The position numbers and the translations under genes are program-made. Below the pieces are notes generated by a model. The model was given only the letters and a program-made list of their open reading frames with translations. It was not told the DNA's origin and ran no database searches. Of a stretch of DNA of 60,222 nucleotides, positions 16,120 through 23,782 are shown piece after piece (position 1 is the first letter of the stretch; each line of letters begins with the position of its first letter). Source of the DNA: an uncultured Lachnospiraceae bacterium (lineage in GTDB: Bacteria > Bacillota > Clostridia > Lachnospirales > Lachnospiraceae); contig CALWRE010000036.1 in NCBI GenBank assembly GCA_944383835.1, positions 1 through 60,222 on the forward strand, read 5' to 3'.

Positions 16120-16750
16120 CCACCTCCGTCTCCTTTCTCGCGGCGTTCTGGATCACAGTGGTATCCACCTCATCCTCATAGAGCCGCATCTGCACCTCGA
16201 TGGGCGTCGGGTCTGTCGTGATCTTCTTTTTTCCAAAATGGTTGAAGAACACCAGTACCCCGACTACCAGGCCCAGTGAATAGCCGATTTCCAGCACCGT
16301 TATCCCGTCGGACTGGGTTCCCGTCACCAGAAAATATACATTCTTGAAGATCTGCGCCACCGAACCGTCATTGTTGAAGGTCATAATCGCAAAGGCCGCC
16401 CCAAAAAAGACAATCAGGCAGACAGCCGCCGTCTTAAACCAGGAAAGGATTCCCGGCTCCTTTGCATTCGGCCGGTAGTCGATAATAAAGTCCGGTACGC
16501 CCAGATTGACAACCAGCAAATCGCCGCAGGTCTTCTGAATTTTTTCTACTACATCTACAATCGAGCATACATAGCGGTTTTCGCTCGCATCATGAATTGT
16601 CATCAGCTTTACTGCCCGGCAGCGGTTTTCTATATCCTTGTCCTGGCACAGAACCTCCGCCACCTGGCTGAGAAACACGTCCTTCTGATGCACCTCACTG
16701 TTTTTTTCCGCCTTTAAATATACCGCCGTCCGCCCTGCCTCCTGGCTCAT
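16109..16750 (-). CDS. spoVAA: Stage V sporulation protein AA
   Basis: 213 aa. An N-terminal soluble domain opens with VYLKAEKNSEV and contains AVKLMTIHDA; two C-terminal hydrophobic segments include WFKTAAVCLIVFFGAAFAIM. This matches SpoVAA in length and layout. The ATG overlaps the TGA of the small membrane gene upstream (ATGA), so the two are coupled. Confidence 0.93.
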   Translation of the reverse strand: MSQEAGRTAVYLKAEKNSEVHQKDVFLSQVAEVLCQDKDIENRCRAVKLMTIHDASENRYVCSIVDVVEKIQKTCGDLLVVNLGVPDFIIDYRPNAKEPGILSWFKTAAVCLIVFFGAAFAIMTFNNDGSVAQIFKNVYFLVTGTQSDGITVLEIGYSLGLVVGVLVFFNHFGKKKITTDPTPIEVQMRLYEDEVDTTVIQNAARKETEVDVS

Positions 16751-16890
16751 AGACAGGCCCCCAGAGCCTGCACAAAGGTGCCTGCCATATCGTTTCCGCC
16801 ATAGGCACGGGAAAGGAAGTACCAGGCAAAAGCCGCCAGAAGCACAGCCGCCAGAAGCAGCAGAAATTTTCCTCTTTTTATATGTTCCAT
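16747..16890 (-). CDS. Small single-pass membrane protein before spoVAA
   Basis: 47 aa from ATG 16890 with a GGAATAATAGG ribosome binding site. One hydrophobic helix (FLLLLAAVLLAAFAWYFL, about residues 10-27) is followed by a short Gly/Ala-rich tail. Its stop codon overlaps the spoVAA start, so it is very probably translated and part of the spoVA unit. Function unknown; a sporulation role is inferred only from position. Confidence 0.65.
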   Translation of the reverse strand: MEHIKRGKFLLLLAAVLLAAFAWYFLSRAYGGNDMAGTFVQALGACL

Positions 16891-16935
16891 CCTATTATTC
16901 CTTTCTATTTGAAAAAAAGATATTGGGGGCAAAAG

Positions 16936-16965
16936 GGATTTTGACCTTGGGACCCTGGTATCATA
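16936..16965 (-). repeat. Dispersed element, partial copy B
   Basis: A shorter, diverged copy covering the TATGATACCAGGGTC start and the core of copies A and C. The palindromic GCAAGCTTGC end is missing. It lies between the sigF terminator and the small gene before spoVAA. Confidence 0.6.
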
Positions 16966-16996
16966 TAAAAATGAGATACCGTTCTTAGTATCTCAT
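16966..16996 (-). terminator. Terminator after sigF
   Basis: A 9-bp stem, ATGAGATAC/GTATCTCAT (16988-16996 with 16971-16979), followed on the minus strand by TTTTATATGA. It sits directly downstream of the sigF stop and would separate the spoIIA operon from the spoVA genes. Confidence 0.7.
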
Positions 16997-17721
16997 TTTC
17001 CGCAGAGTTTATCCCGCATGGATTTCAATATTTTTTTCTCCAGCCGCGAAACCTGTACCTGGGAGATCCCTAAGGTCCTGGCAATCTGCGTCTGCGTGCG
17101 GTCCTGATAGTAGCGCATCACGATAATCTGCCTTTCCTGGGGACCCAGCTGCTCCATCAGTTCCCGCAGAACCACCCGGTTGATGGCTTCCTCCTGGCCG
17201 TTTTTTTCTTCCTCCAGCTTATCCATCAGGCAGATATCGCTGCCGTCCCCGCGGTAAATCGTCTTATAGAGGGATTCCACCTCCGCCCCCGAATCCAGGG
17301 CCGCAGCCAGTTCCTCCACGCAGATTCCCATCCGTCCGGCCAGCTCCTCCACCGTCGGCTCCCTTCCCAGCTCTCCCGCCATCTCCTCCCTGACCCCTCT
17401 GGCCCGGGAGGCCAGTTCCTTCAGCGACCGGCTTACCTTCAGCATCCCGTCGTCCCGAATAAACCGCTTGATTTCCCCCATAATCATCGGGACCGCATAA
17501 GTGGAAAACTTCACATCGTAGCTCAAATCAAATTTATCTATGGCCTTGATCAGGCCAATGCTGCCGATCTGAAACAGATCCTCCGGCTCATGTCCCCGGC
17601 CGGTGAACCTTCTTACAATGCTCCAGACCAATCCCATATTGTCTGTCACCAGCTTATCCCTGGCCGCTTTATCCCCTGCGTGTGCCGACTCAATCAAAGT
17701 CATTGTCTCGTCCATACACAT
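16993..17721 (-). CDS. sigF: RNA polymerase sporulation sigma factor SigF
   Basis: 242 aa. The sigma-70 regions are complete: region 2 with LVWSIVRRFTGRGHEPEDLFQIGSIG and KFSTYAVPMIMGEIKRF, region 3 with REPTVEELA, and region 4 with TQTQIARTLGISQVQVSRLEKK. Third gene after spoIIAA and spoIIAB, the universal order for the forespore sigma-F operon. ATG 17721 has AGGAG 5 nt upstream; a GTG at 17724 and an ATG at 17715 are alternatives. Confidence 0.96.
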   Translation of the reverse strand: MCMDETMTLIESAHAGDKAARDKLVTDNMGLVWSIVRRFTGRGHEPEDLFQIGSIGLIKAIDKFDLSYDVKFSTYAVPMIMGEIKRFIRDDGMLKVSRSLKELASRARGVREEMAGELGREPTVEELAGRMGICVEELAAALDSGAEVESLYKTIYRGDGSDICLMDKLEEEKNGQEEAINRVVLRELMEQLGPQERQIIVMRYYQDRTQTQIARTLGISQVQVSRLEKKILKSMRDKLCGK

Positions 17722-17745
17722 CACATCTCCTGACCGGGAAAATTC

Positions 17746-18171
17746 TTACGATTCCGTCCTCCCAAAGGTTTTTTTCATCGTGACCACCGTGCCTTTGCCC
17801 GGCGCAGATTCCACCGAGAGCTCATCCATAAAGGCCTCCATAAAGGAAAATCCCATTCCGGACCGTTCCTCCTCCGGCCTGGAGGTGTACATCGGTTCCA
17901 TCGCCTTTTTCACATCCTCGATTCCCACGCCGTGGTCGATCACCCGCACCGTGGCGGTCCGGCCGTCTATGGCAGCTTCCACCCGGATTATCCCGTCTTC
18001 TCCCGCATAACCGTGGATAATACAGTTGGTCACCGCTTCGGAAACCGCCGTTTTCACATCGTCCAGCTCCTCCACCGTAGGATCGAGGCGCGATAAAAAT
18101 ACCGCCACGACGACCCTGGCAAACTGCTCATTGCAGGAACGGCTCTCCATCTCAAAACTCATCTTTTCCAT
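17746..18171 (-). CDS. spoIIAB: Anti-sigma F factor / serine kinase SpoIIAB
   Basis: 141 aa, a GHKL-type kinase. The N-box EAVTNCIIHGY, G1 DHGVGIED and G2 GMGFSFMEAFMD motifs are intact. It binds SigF and phosphorylates SpoIIAA. ATG 18171 has GGGAGATAAGG upstream. Confidence 0.96.
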   Translation of the reverse strand: MEKMSFEMESRSCNEQFARVVVAVFLSRLDPTVEELDDVKTAVSEAVTNCIIHGYAGEDGIIRVEAAIDGRTATVRVIDHGVGIEDVKKAMEPMYTSRPEEERSGMGFSFMEAFMDELSVESAPGKGTVVTMKKTFGRTES

Positions 18172-18196
18172 CCTTATCTCCCTTTCTGACTCTCTG

Positions 18197-18532
18197 TCAG
18201 GATTTGCTTTTTTGCTTTTCTTCCCACTCCGGTATCAGAGCGTCAATGCCTGAGATGTGCAGAATTCTGCGAATCCGGCTGTTCACGCCGCAGACCATTA
18301 CGCTGCCGCCCTTCTCCTTCATCCGCTTATACCGGCCCATCAGGGCTCCGATCCCCGAACTGTCCATAAACGTGGTGTCGCTGAAGTCAAAGACAATACT
18401 GCGAATCGGGCCTTCCTGAAGGTATTCTTCCGTTCGCTCCCGTATCTCTTGGCTGCTGTGATGGTCAATCTCCGCCGGCAGTTTGAGATACAGGGTCGTA
18501 TTTATCTTCTTGTATAAAATCGCATCGCCCAT
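18197..18532 (-). CDS. spoIIAA: Anti-anti-sigma factor SpoIIAA
   Basis: 111 aa STAS-domain protein. The phosphorylated serine lies in FMDSSGIGAL, followed by GRYKRMKEKGG. The start at 18532 has GGAGGG. An ATG at 18610 in the same frame would translate through the stem-loop just upstream and is rejected. It binds SpoIIAB to free SigF. Confidence 0.95.
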   Translation of the reverse strand: MGDAILYKKINTTLYLKLPAEIDHHSSQEIRERTEEYLQEGPIRSIVFDFSDTTFMDSSGIGALMGRYKRMKEKGGSVMVCGVNSRIRRILHISGIDALIPEWEEKQKSKS

Positions 18533-18547
18533 AATTCCCTCCTGCAA

Positions 18548-18600
18548 TAAAAAACGCATACTACAAAAGAAAGCTTGATTTTCTCTTTTGTAGTATGCGT
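18548..18600 (-). terminator. Long stem-loop with T-tract directly before spoIIAA
   Basis: A perfect 17-bp stem (18584-18600 with 18554-18570) is followed on the minus strand by TTTTTTA. It looks like the terminator of the TPR gene upstream. It ends about 15 nt before the spoIIAA start codon, leaving no room for a separate promoter, so it might act as an attenuator or processing site. Confidence 0.75.
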
Positions 18601-18625
18601 GTATTTTCATGTTGCTGACTTCCCA

Positions 18626-20173
18626 TCAGGGAGTCTGCGCCGGATCCCCGGCTACTGCCGGCTCCTCCGTCCCTGGATCCCCGGTCGCTGCGGGCTCCTC
18701 CGTCCCCGGATCCCCGGCTGCTGTGGGGGCCTCCGTTTCCGGGGTCGTTTCCGGAGCCGTTTCCGAAGCCGCATTCGACGTCAATCTCATATGCTCCCTG
18801 GCATAGCCGGCAAACTCGCTCTCCGGATCCGCTTCAATAATCGCCTCAAACTGGGTATAAGCCTCCTCCTGCTGTCCGGAGTTCAAATAAGAAAGACCCA
18901 GCCAGTATTTCGCCTCCAGGCTTTCCTCATCCAGAGAGATGCAGACCTCAAAATAGGGGGCCGCCGTCTCATACTGGCCCGCATTGTACTGGTTCATCCC
19001 GGCATTGAAAAGCACGGTATATCCATTGGAAGTAAATTCCTCATCCAGGGAGTTGTATATCCGGTCAAAATTCTCATCGGAAACCAGCGAGGAATCAATC
19101 GTCAGATAAATCTGGGCTGCCAGCAGATACTCATTCTCCTGCATGGCCTCGCTGGCCTGCAGAAGTTTGCTGTACTCATCCGCTACGCCGGCCGTATTTT
19201 CATCGGCCTGCGTCACATCATTCCTGAGTTCCTCAATCTGGGCATTAAGCCGTTCAATCTCATCCTCATCCGCCGAGATAACTGCCTCCTTCGCCGAAAG
19301 GCGCTCGCTGTAGGAATTTAACGTCTGGTTAAAGTCTGACCGCAGACTTTCAATCCGCGACGGCATGATCAGATAGCCCACCAGCAGGGCTCCCAAAGCC
19401 GCTCCGCCCAGGGCCGTAAGCGCAGTACGAAGGCCGCTCTTATTCTCCCGGTAAGTGGGAATGATCACATCGTCCCCGCCCGACTGAGGAATCACCCGGC
19501 TCTGACGTTCTGCCGCCGTCTTTTCTTTCTCCTGCCTTTCTTTTGCCGCTGCCCGGCGGCCCTCCCGGCTGTGAATCCAATCCTGATAATGCAGGGCAGT
19601 GACGTTACAGCGGTCAACCTTCAAAACCGCCTGCACATATTTCTCCGCCTTTTCCGGCTGCTCCAGATGCAGCTGCAAAAGGGCCATCAGGAGATTGGCG
19701 GAAATCATCCGCGGGCTGACGCTCAGCACCTTATTCAGCTGCAGGACGGCCAGATCCTCGCTGCCGCTCTTTGCATATTTAAGGGCCGTATTATATTTGC
19801 GTATCGCCAGCCCCTTTTTCTCCAGGCCAACCTGATCCGACTGAACCTTGCCGAGAAGCTCGGCCGCCCGCCCGTCCGAGGGATCCAGGTTATCGCTCAG
19901 GACCCATTCGACCAGGGCCTCCGCCATATTGCCCATCTCATAGTAAACCAGGCCGAGCAGATTGCGGGCCTGCGTATTTTTCTTATACAGCAGCAGGCTG
20001 TTCTGCAGGCTCTGCACAGCCCCGCTTAAATCCCTCTCCCTTGCCCGGGCGAGGCCTTCATCGTAATAATGCCAGGAGGTTGCCGCGATCTTTTTGTACA
20101 GACGCACATCCTGGCCGCAGGTCAGGCAGATATCTCCCCGGCCCAGCTTATTTCCACAATGAAAACAATTCAT
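18626..20173 (-). CDS. Zinc-ribbon membrane protein with TPR repeats
   Basis: 515 aa. It begins with a zinc ribbon, CFHCGNKL...CLTCGQ, then cytoplasmic TPR-like helices to about residue 205, one membrane helix (LGGAALGALLVGYLIM, about 258-273), a coiled coil, and a second TPR block on the other side (NAGMNQYNAGQYETAAPYF, YWLGLSYLNSGQQEEAYTQF). The tail is Thr/Pro/Glu rich with an 11-residue repeat (GDPGTEEPAAT). It may be a scaffold linking both sides of the membrane; function unknown. It lies just before spoIIA and ends at the stem-loop at 18548-18600. Confidence 0.75.
   Translation of the reverse strand: MNCFHCGNKLGRGDICLTCGQDVRLYKKIAATSWHYYDEGLARARERDLSGAVQSLQNSLLLYKKNTQARNLLGLVYYEMGNMAEALVEWVLSDNLDPSDGRAAELLGKVQSDQVGLEKKGLAIRKYNTALKYAKSGSEDLAVLQLNKVLSVSPRMISANLLMALLQLHLEQPEKAEKYVQAVLKVDRCNVTALHYQDWIHSREGRRAAAKERQEKEKTAAERQSRVIPQSGGDDVIIPTYRENKSGLRTALTALGGAALGALLVGYLIMPSRIESLRSDFNQTLNSYSERLSAKEAVISADEDEIERLNAQIEELRNDVTQADENTAGVADEYSKLLQASEAMQENEYLLAAQIYLTIDSSLVSDENFDRIYNSLDEEFTSNGYTVLFNAGMNQYNAGQYETAAPYFEVCISLDEESLEAKYWLGLSYLNSGQQEEAYTQFEAIIEADPESEFAGYAREHMRLTSNAASETAPETTPETEAPTAAGDPGTEEPAATGDPGTEEPAVAGDPAQTP
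18642..18740 (-). repeat. 33-bp tandem repeat in the TPR protein tail
   Basis: GGATCCCCGG recurs at 18642, 18675 and 18708, exactly 33 bp apart, giving three copies that encode an 11-residue Gly-Asp-Pro/Glu-Pro repeat. The number of copies could vary between strains without breaking the frame. Confidence 0.85.
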
Positions 20174-20191
20174 CCGCTATACCCTCACGCT

Positions 20192-20335
20192 TTACTGCTC
20201 TTTATTCTTCTCTTCCAAAATCTCGGCCAGGATATCCGTCATGTCCACCACCGTCTGCCCGCGCAGGGTGCTCTCCACCTCGTCAATCTCCTTGCTGGGC
20301 TTAAACTTCGCCAGCTCTTCCTCAAACTGTATCAT
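20192..20335 (-). CDS. Small hypothetical protein
   Basis: 47 aa starting MIQFEEELAKFKPSKEID. ATG 20335 has AAGGAGG 8 nt upstream; a longer in-frame ATG at 20383 has no such site. It is a short helical protein ending LAEILEEKNKEQ. Placed 18 bp before the TPR gene, probably in the same transcript. No function recognised. Confidence 0.65.
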   Translation of the reverse strand: MIQFEEELAKFKPSKEIDEVESTLRGQTVVDMTDILAEILEEKNKEQ

Positions 20336-20464
20336 TCGTCTCGCCTCCTTGACGCCTGTATACGGCCCTTTTTGCCGTTCCATCTTAGCTTACCACAGAT
20401 TGTCCCTATCTTCCATTACTTTTTCCTAAATTTTATCGACAGAATTTTCCAATTTTTTCTTAAG

Positions 20465-20495
20465 AAGACAGCCTGCCGTTTCCGACAGGCTGCCT
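20465..20495 (-). terminator. Terminator after valS
   Basis: A GC-rich hairpin in which CAGCCTG pairs with CAGGCTG around a short CGGAAACGG region, about 80 bp after the valS stop. The T-rich stretch after it on the minus strand is weak (TCTTCTTAAG). Confidence 0.5.
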
Positions 20496-20569
20496 CTTGC
20501 CTTTTATCTTTTATATTTGTTTACTCTTATGAATTTCTCTGCATTCAAGTTCATCCGAACCTGCAGACC

Positions 20570-23212
20570 TTACGAAAGCTGCGCCAGCCTTTCCTTTACC
20601 TGATCCATCATCTGGGCGTATTTCTCTTTCTTGGCCTTCTCCTCGGCGATCTTGGCCTCGGGGGCGCGGCTTAGGAATTTTTCATTGGAGAGCATTCCGT
20701 CCACACGGGCCAGCTCCTTCGCAAGCCTCTCCTCCTCCTTTTTCAGGCGCTCGATTTCCTTCTCCACATCGACCAGATCGGCGAAAGGCATGTAAATCAC
20801 GGCCTGGTGGACCACCGCAGACACAGCGTCGTCCGCAATCCCCGCCTTGTCCTCCTGGACCAGGACCTCGCTGGCCCCTGCCAGGCTGGCAAAGAACACG
20901 CGGCCGCGCTCAAAAATATCCCGCACCTGGGCGCTGTCCGATACTACGAATACCTGCGTCTTTTTGCTGGGCGGCACGTTCATCGAACTTCTTATATTGC
21001 GGATTGCACGGACCGCTTCTTTGATCCGCTCTACCTCGTCCTCCTGCACCGGGAAATTCCAGTCCTCCCGGTAAACCGGCCAGGACGAGATCATGATAGA
21101 CTCTTCTTCCTCCTGCAGAGTGCAGAAAATTTCCTCGGTGATAAAGGGCATATAGGGGTGCAGAAGCTTCAGAGACTGGATCAGCACTGTCTTTAAGGTC
21201 CACAGGGCCGCCGCCTTCGTCTCATCCGCATCGTTGTACAGTCTAGGCTTGACCATCTCGATGTACCAGTCGCAGAATTCCTCCCAGATAAAATCATTGA
21301 TCTTCTGGAGGGCAATGCCCAGCTCGAATTTATCCAGATTCTCCGTCACTTCCCTGGCCAGCGTATTGCACTTGGACAAAATCCACTTGTCCGCGTCGGT
21401 CAGGCGGGACAGATCTTCCTCCACCGCCGGGGCCTTATCCAGGTTCATCATGATAAACCGCGACGCATTCCAGATCTTATTGGCAAAGTTGCGGCTGGCC
21501 TCGACCCGCTCCCAATAAAAACGCATATCGTTGCCCGGAGCGTTGCCGGTGACCAGGGTCATGCGCAGGGCGTCGGCTCCGTACTTATCGATAACCTCCA
21601 GCGGATCGATGCCGTTGCCCAGGGACTTGCTCATCTTGCGGCCCTGGGAATCCCTTACCAGGCCGTGGATAAACACCGTGTGGAAGGGCACCTTACCGGT
21701 CTGCTCGATGCCGGAGAACACCATGCGGATCACCCAGAAGAAAATGATATCGTAGCCGGTTACCAGCACATCGGTGGGGTAGAAATATTTATAGTCCTCG
21801 GTCTCCTCCGGCCAGCCCAGGGTCGAGAAGGGCCACAGCGCCGACGAAAACCAGGTGTCCAGCGTATCCTCATCCTGCACCATATGGGTATGGCCGCATT
21901 TCGGGCAGACGCCGGGATTTTCCTCCGCCACCACCATCTCCCCGCAGTTTTCACAGTAATAGGCGGGAATCCGATGGCCCCACCACAGCTGGCGTGAAAT
22001 GCACCAGTCGCGGATATTTTCAAGCCAATGGAGATAGGTCTTGCCAAAGCTTTCGGGAACGAATTTCAGCTGCCCCGTCTTCAGGGCGTCCATGGCGGGC
22101 TTGGCCATCTCATCCATGCGGACAAACCACTGGGGCTTAATTAACGGCTCCACCGTGGTCTTGCACCGATCGTGGGTGCCGACGCTGTGAACATGATCCT
22201 CCACCTTTACCAGCAGGCCCAGCTCCTCCAGATCCTTCACGATGGCTTTACGGGCCTCGTAGCGGTCCATGCCGGCATATTTGCCGCCGTACTCCGCATT
22301 GATGGTGGCGTCGTCGTTCATGATATTGATCTCCGGCAGGTTGTGGCGCTTGCCCACCTCAAAGTCATTGGGGTCATGGGCCGGCGTGATCTTCACGCAG
22401 CCGGTGCCAAAGTCCTTATCCACATACGCGTCGGCGATCACCGGGCTCTCCCGGTCGGTGAGCGGCAGCTTTAACATTTTGCCCACCAGATGAGTGTAGC
22501 GCTCGTCCTCCGGGTTCACCGCCACCGCCGTATCGCCCAGCATGGTCTCCGGACGGGTCGTCGCGATCTCCACATAGCCGTCCTCGCCGACGATGGGGTA
22601 CTTAATATGCCAGAAATGGCCCGCCTGCTCCACATGCTCTACCTCTGCGTCGGAGATCGAAGTCTTGCAGACCGGGCACCAGTTGATGATCCGGCTACCC
22701 TTATAGATATAGCCTTTCTTATACAGACGGATAAATACCTCTTTGACCGCCTTGGAACAGCCCTCGTCCATCGTGAAGCGCTCTCTGTCCCAGTCCGCCG
22801 AAGAACCCATTTTCTTCAGCTGGTTGATGATGCGTCCGCCGTATTCCTCGCGCCACTCCCAGGCCTTCTCCAGAAAGCCCTCGCGGCCCAGTTCATTTTT
22901 GTCAATGCCTTCACTTTTCAGCTTATCAATGACCTTGACCTCGGTGGCGATGGCCGCATGGTCTGTCCCCGGCTGCCACAGCGCCTCATAGCCCTGCATC
23001 CTCTTATAGCGGATCAAAATATCCTGAAGGGTATTGTCCAGAGCATGGCCCATATGCAGCTGTCCGGTAATATTGGGCGGCGGCATTACAATGGTGAAAG
23101 GTTTCTTGTCCGGATTCACATGGGCGGCAAAATACTTTTTGTCCAGCCATTTCTGGTACAGTCTGTCCTCAATGTTCTGAGGGGTGTAGGTTTTTTCCAA
23201 TTCCTTTTTCAT
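20570..23212 (-). CDS. valS: Valine-tRNA ligase
   Basis: 880 aa, normal length. The class I signatures are HMGH in [16 protein letters not shown] and KMSKS in [11 protein letters not shown]; a Cys4 zinc knuckle (CENCG...CPKCGH) sits in the catalytic insertion, and the C-terminal coiled-coil tRNA-binding arm is present. ATG 23212 is preferred: GAGGAG lies 6 nt upstream and the protein then starts MKKELEKTY as in relatives. Transcription is governed by a T-box leader. An in-frame ATG inside the repeat at 23305 is discussed as a finding. Confidence 0.97.
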   Translation of the reverse strand: MKKELEKTYTPQNIEDRLYQKWLDKKYFAAHVNPDKKPFTIVMPPPNITGQLHMGHALDNTLQDILIRYKRMQGYEALWQPGTDHAAIATEVKVIDKLKSEGIDKNELGREGFLEKAWEWREEYGGRIINQLKKMGSSADWDRERFTMDEGCSKAVKEVFIRLYKKGYIYKGSRIINWCPVCKTSISDAEVEHVEQAGHFWHIKYPIVGEDGYVEIATTRPETMLGDTAVAVNPEDERYTHLVGKMLKLPLTDRESPVIADAYVDKDFGTGCVKITPAHDPNDFEVGKRHNLPEINIMNDDATINAEYGGKYAGMDRYEARKAIVKDLEELGLLVKVEDHVHSVGTHDRCKTTVEPLIKPQWFVRMDEMAKPAMDALKTGQLKFVPESFGKTYLHWLENIRDWCISRQLWWGHRIPAYYCENCGEMVVAEENPGVCPKCGHTHMVQDEDTLDTWFSSALWPFSTLGWPEETEDYKYFYPTDVLVTGYDIIFFWVIRMVFSGIEQTGKVPFHTVFIHGLVRDSQGRKMSKSLGNGIDPLEVIDKYGADALRMTLVTGNAPGNDMRFYWERVEASRNFANKIWNASRFIMMNLDKAPAVEEDLSRLTDADKWILSKCNTLAREVTENLDKFELGIALQKINDFIWEEFCDWYIEMVKPRLYNDADETKAAALWTLKTVLIQSLKLLHPYMPFITEEIFCTLQEEEESIMISSWPVYREDWNFPVQEDEVERIKEAVRAIRNIRSSMNVPPSKKTQVFVVSDSAQVRDIFERGRVFFASLAGASEVLVQEDKAGIADDAVSAVVHQAVIYMPFADLVDVEKEIERLKKEEERLAKELARVDGMLSNEKFLSRAPEAKIAEEKAKKEKYAQMMDQVKERLAQLS

Positions 23213-23259
23213 AGTCATCTCCTCATATTTTTGCGGGTCCCAAGGCCATAAATCCTCCC

Positions 23260-23306
23260 GCAAGCAAGCTTGCGTCGGATTTTGACCTTTTGCCCCTGGT
23301 ATCATA
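23260..23306 (-). repeat. Dispersed 47-bp element, copy C
   Basis: Differs from copy A (13974-14020) at a single base. It starts exactly where the T-tract of the valS T-box terminator ends and stops 48 bp before the valS start codon, so it is part of the full-length valS leader. Confidence 0.88.
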
Positions 23307-23339
23307 AAAAAGCCCTCCTGTACATAAGTACAGAAGGGC
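23306..23339 (-). terminator. T-box intrinsic terminator
   Basis: On the minus strand GCCCTTCTGTAC pairs with GTACAGGAGGGC around a short loop and is followed by six T. In the antiterminator state the 5' half would pair with the T-box sequence instead. Confidence 0.9.
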
Positions 23340-23635
23340 GAATCTACCGCGGTACCACCTTGCTTCGACATGCGCAAACTCTTTACGGATACGCAGGATA
23401 ATCTATCCCGGCTCATCCTGAATCTGCGTCTGCATGTCATCTCTCGGCCTGTAACGGAGGCCAGCCGTACGGCTTCATGCTCATCGCCGCCAAGTCATCG
23501 GATCCGGCAGCAGCCTTTCACCATAGGCTCCGAAGCCACGTTCCATCTCCGCCTTCCCGGACAGCCTTTCAGCCGGTGAACCGTCCTCTCTGCTGGTGCG
23601 CAAAATCTACTCCTCTTCTTCACAGCCTTTGTTTC
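23306..23635 (-). promoter_or_regulatory. T-box leader controlling valS
   Basis: The canonical T-box AAGGTGGTACCGCGG is at 23361-23347 on the minus strand, immediately before the terminator hairpin. Upstream are an AGTAG motif near the base of Stem I and GGCTGAAAGGC in its upper part. Uncharged tRNA-Val should pair with the specifier and stabilise the antiterminator. I could not fix the specifier codon with confidence; specificity is inferred from the downstream valS. No promoter fits between this leader and the tRNA-Gly gene. Confidence 0.92.
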
Positions 23636-23644
23636 TTATCAGAG

Positions 23645-23715
23645 AGCGGATAACGGGAATCGAACCCGCCTATCCAGCTTGGGAAGCTGGTGTTCTACCA
23701 ATGAACTATATCCGC
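23645..23715 (-). tRNA. tRNA-Gly (anticodon CCC)
   Basis: A full cloverleaf: acceptor GCGGATA/TATCCGC, D-stem GTTC/GAAC, anticodon stem CCAGC/GCTGG with loop TTCCCAA (anticodon CCC), and a T-arm with TTCGATT. 71 nt with the discriminator; CCA is not encoded. The T-box leader of valS begins within about 10-25 nt of its 3' end. Confidence 0.95.
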
Positions 23716-23727
23716 ATCGCAGGATTC

Positions 23728-23756
23728 ATTCTACACTAAATCCTGCAAAAATTCAA
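23728..23756 (-). promoter_or_regulatory. Promoter of tRNA-Gly (and probably T-box-valS)
   Basis: Minus strand TTGAAT (23756-23751), 17-bp spacer, TAGAAT (23733-23728); transcription would start about 5-8 bp before the tRNA. It is the nearest good sigma-A promoter upstream of the T-box. Confidence 0.7.
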
Positions 23757-23782
23757 GTCCCTATTTAAAATTTATTGAAATT

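Noticed and set aside
13974..23306. Copies of the dispersed element considered as insertion sequence ends
   Set aside because: There is no transposase, no flanking target duplication is visible, and the element is complete at 47 bp.
23212..23440. ValRS start far upstream at 23440
   Set aside because: This would translate the T-box and terminator; the normal family N-terminus and ribosome binding site are at 23212.
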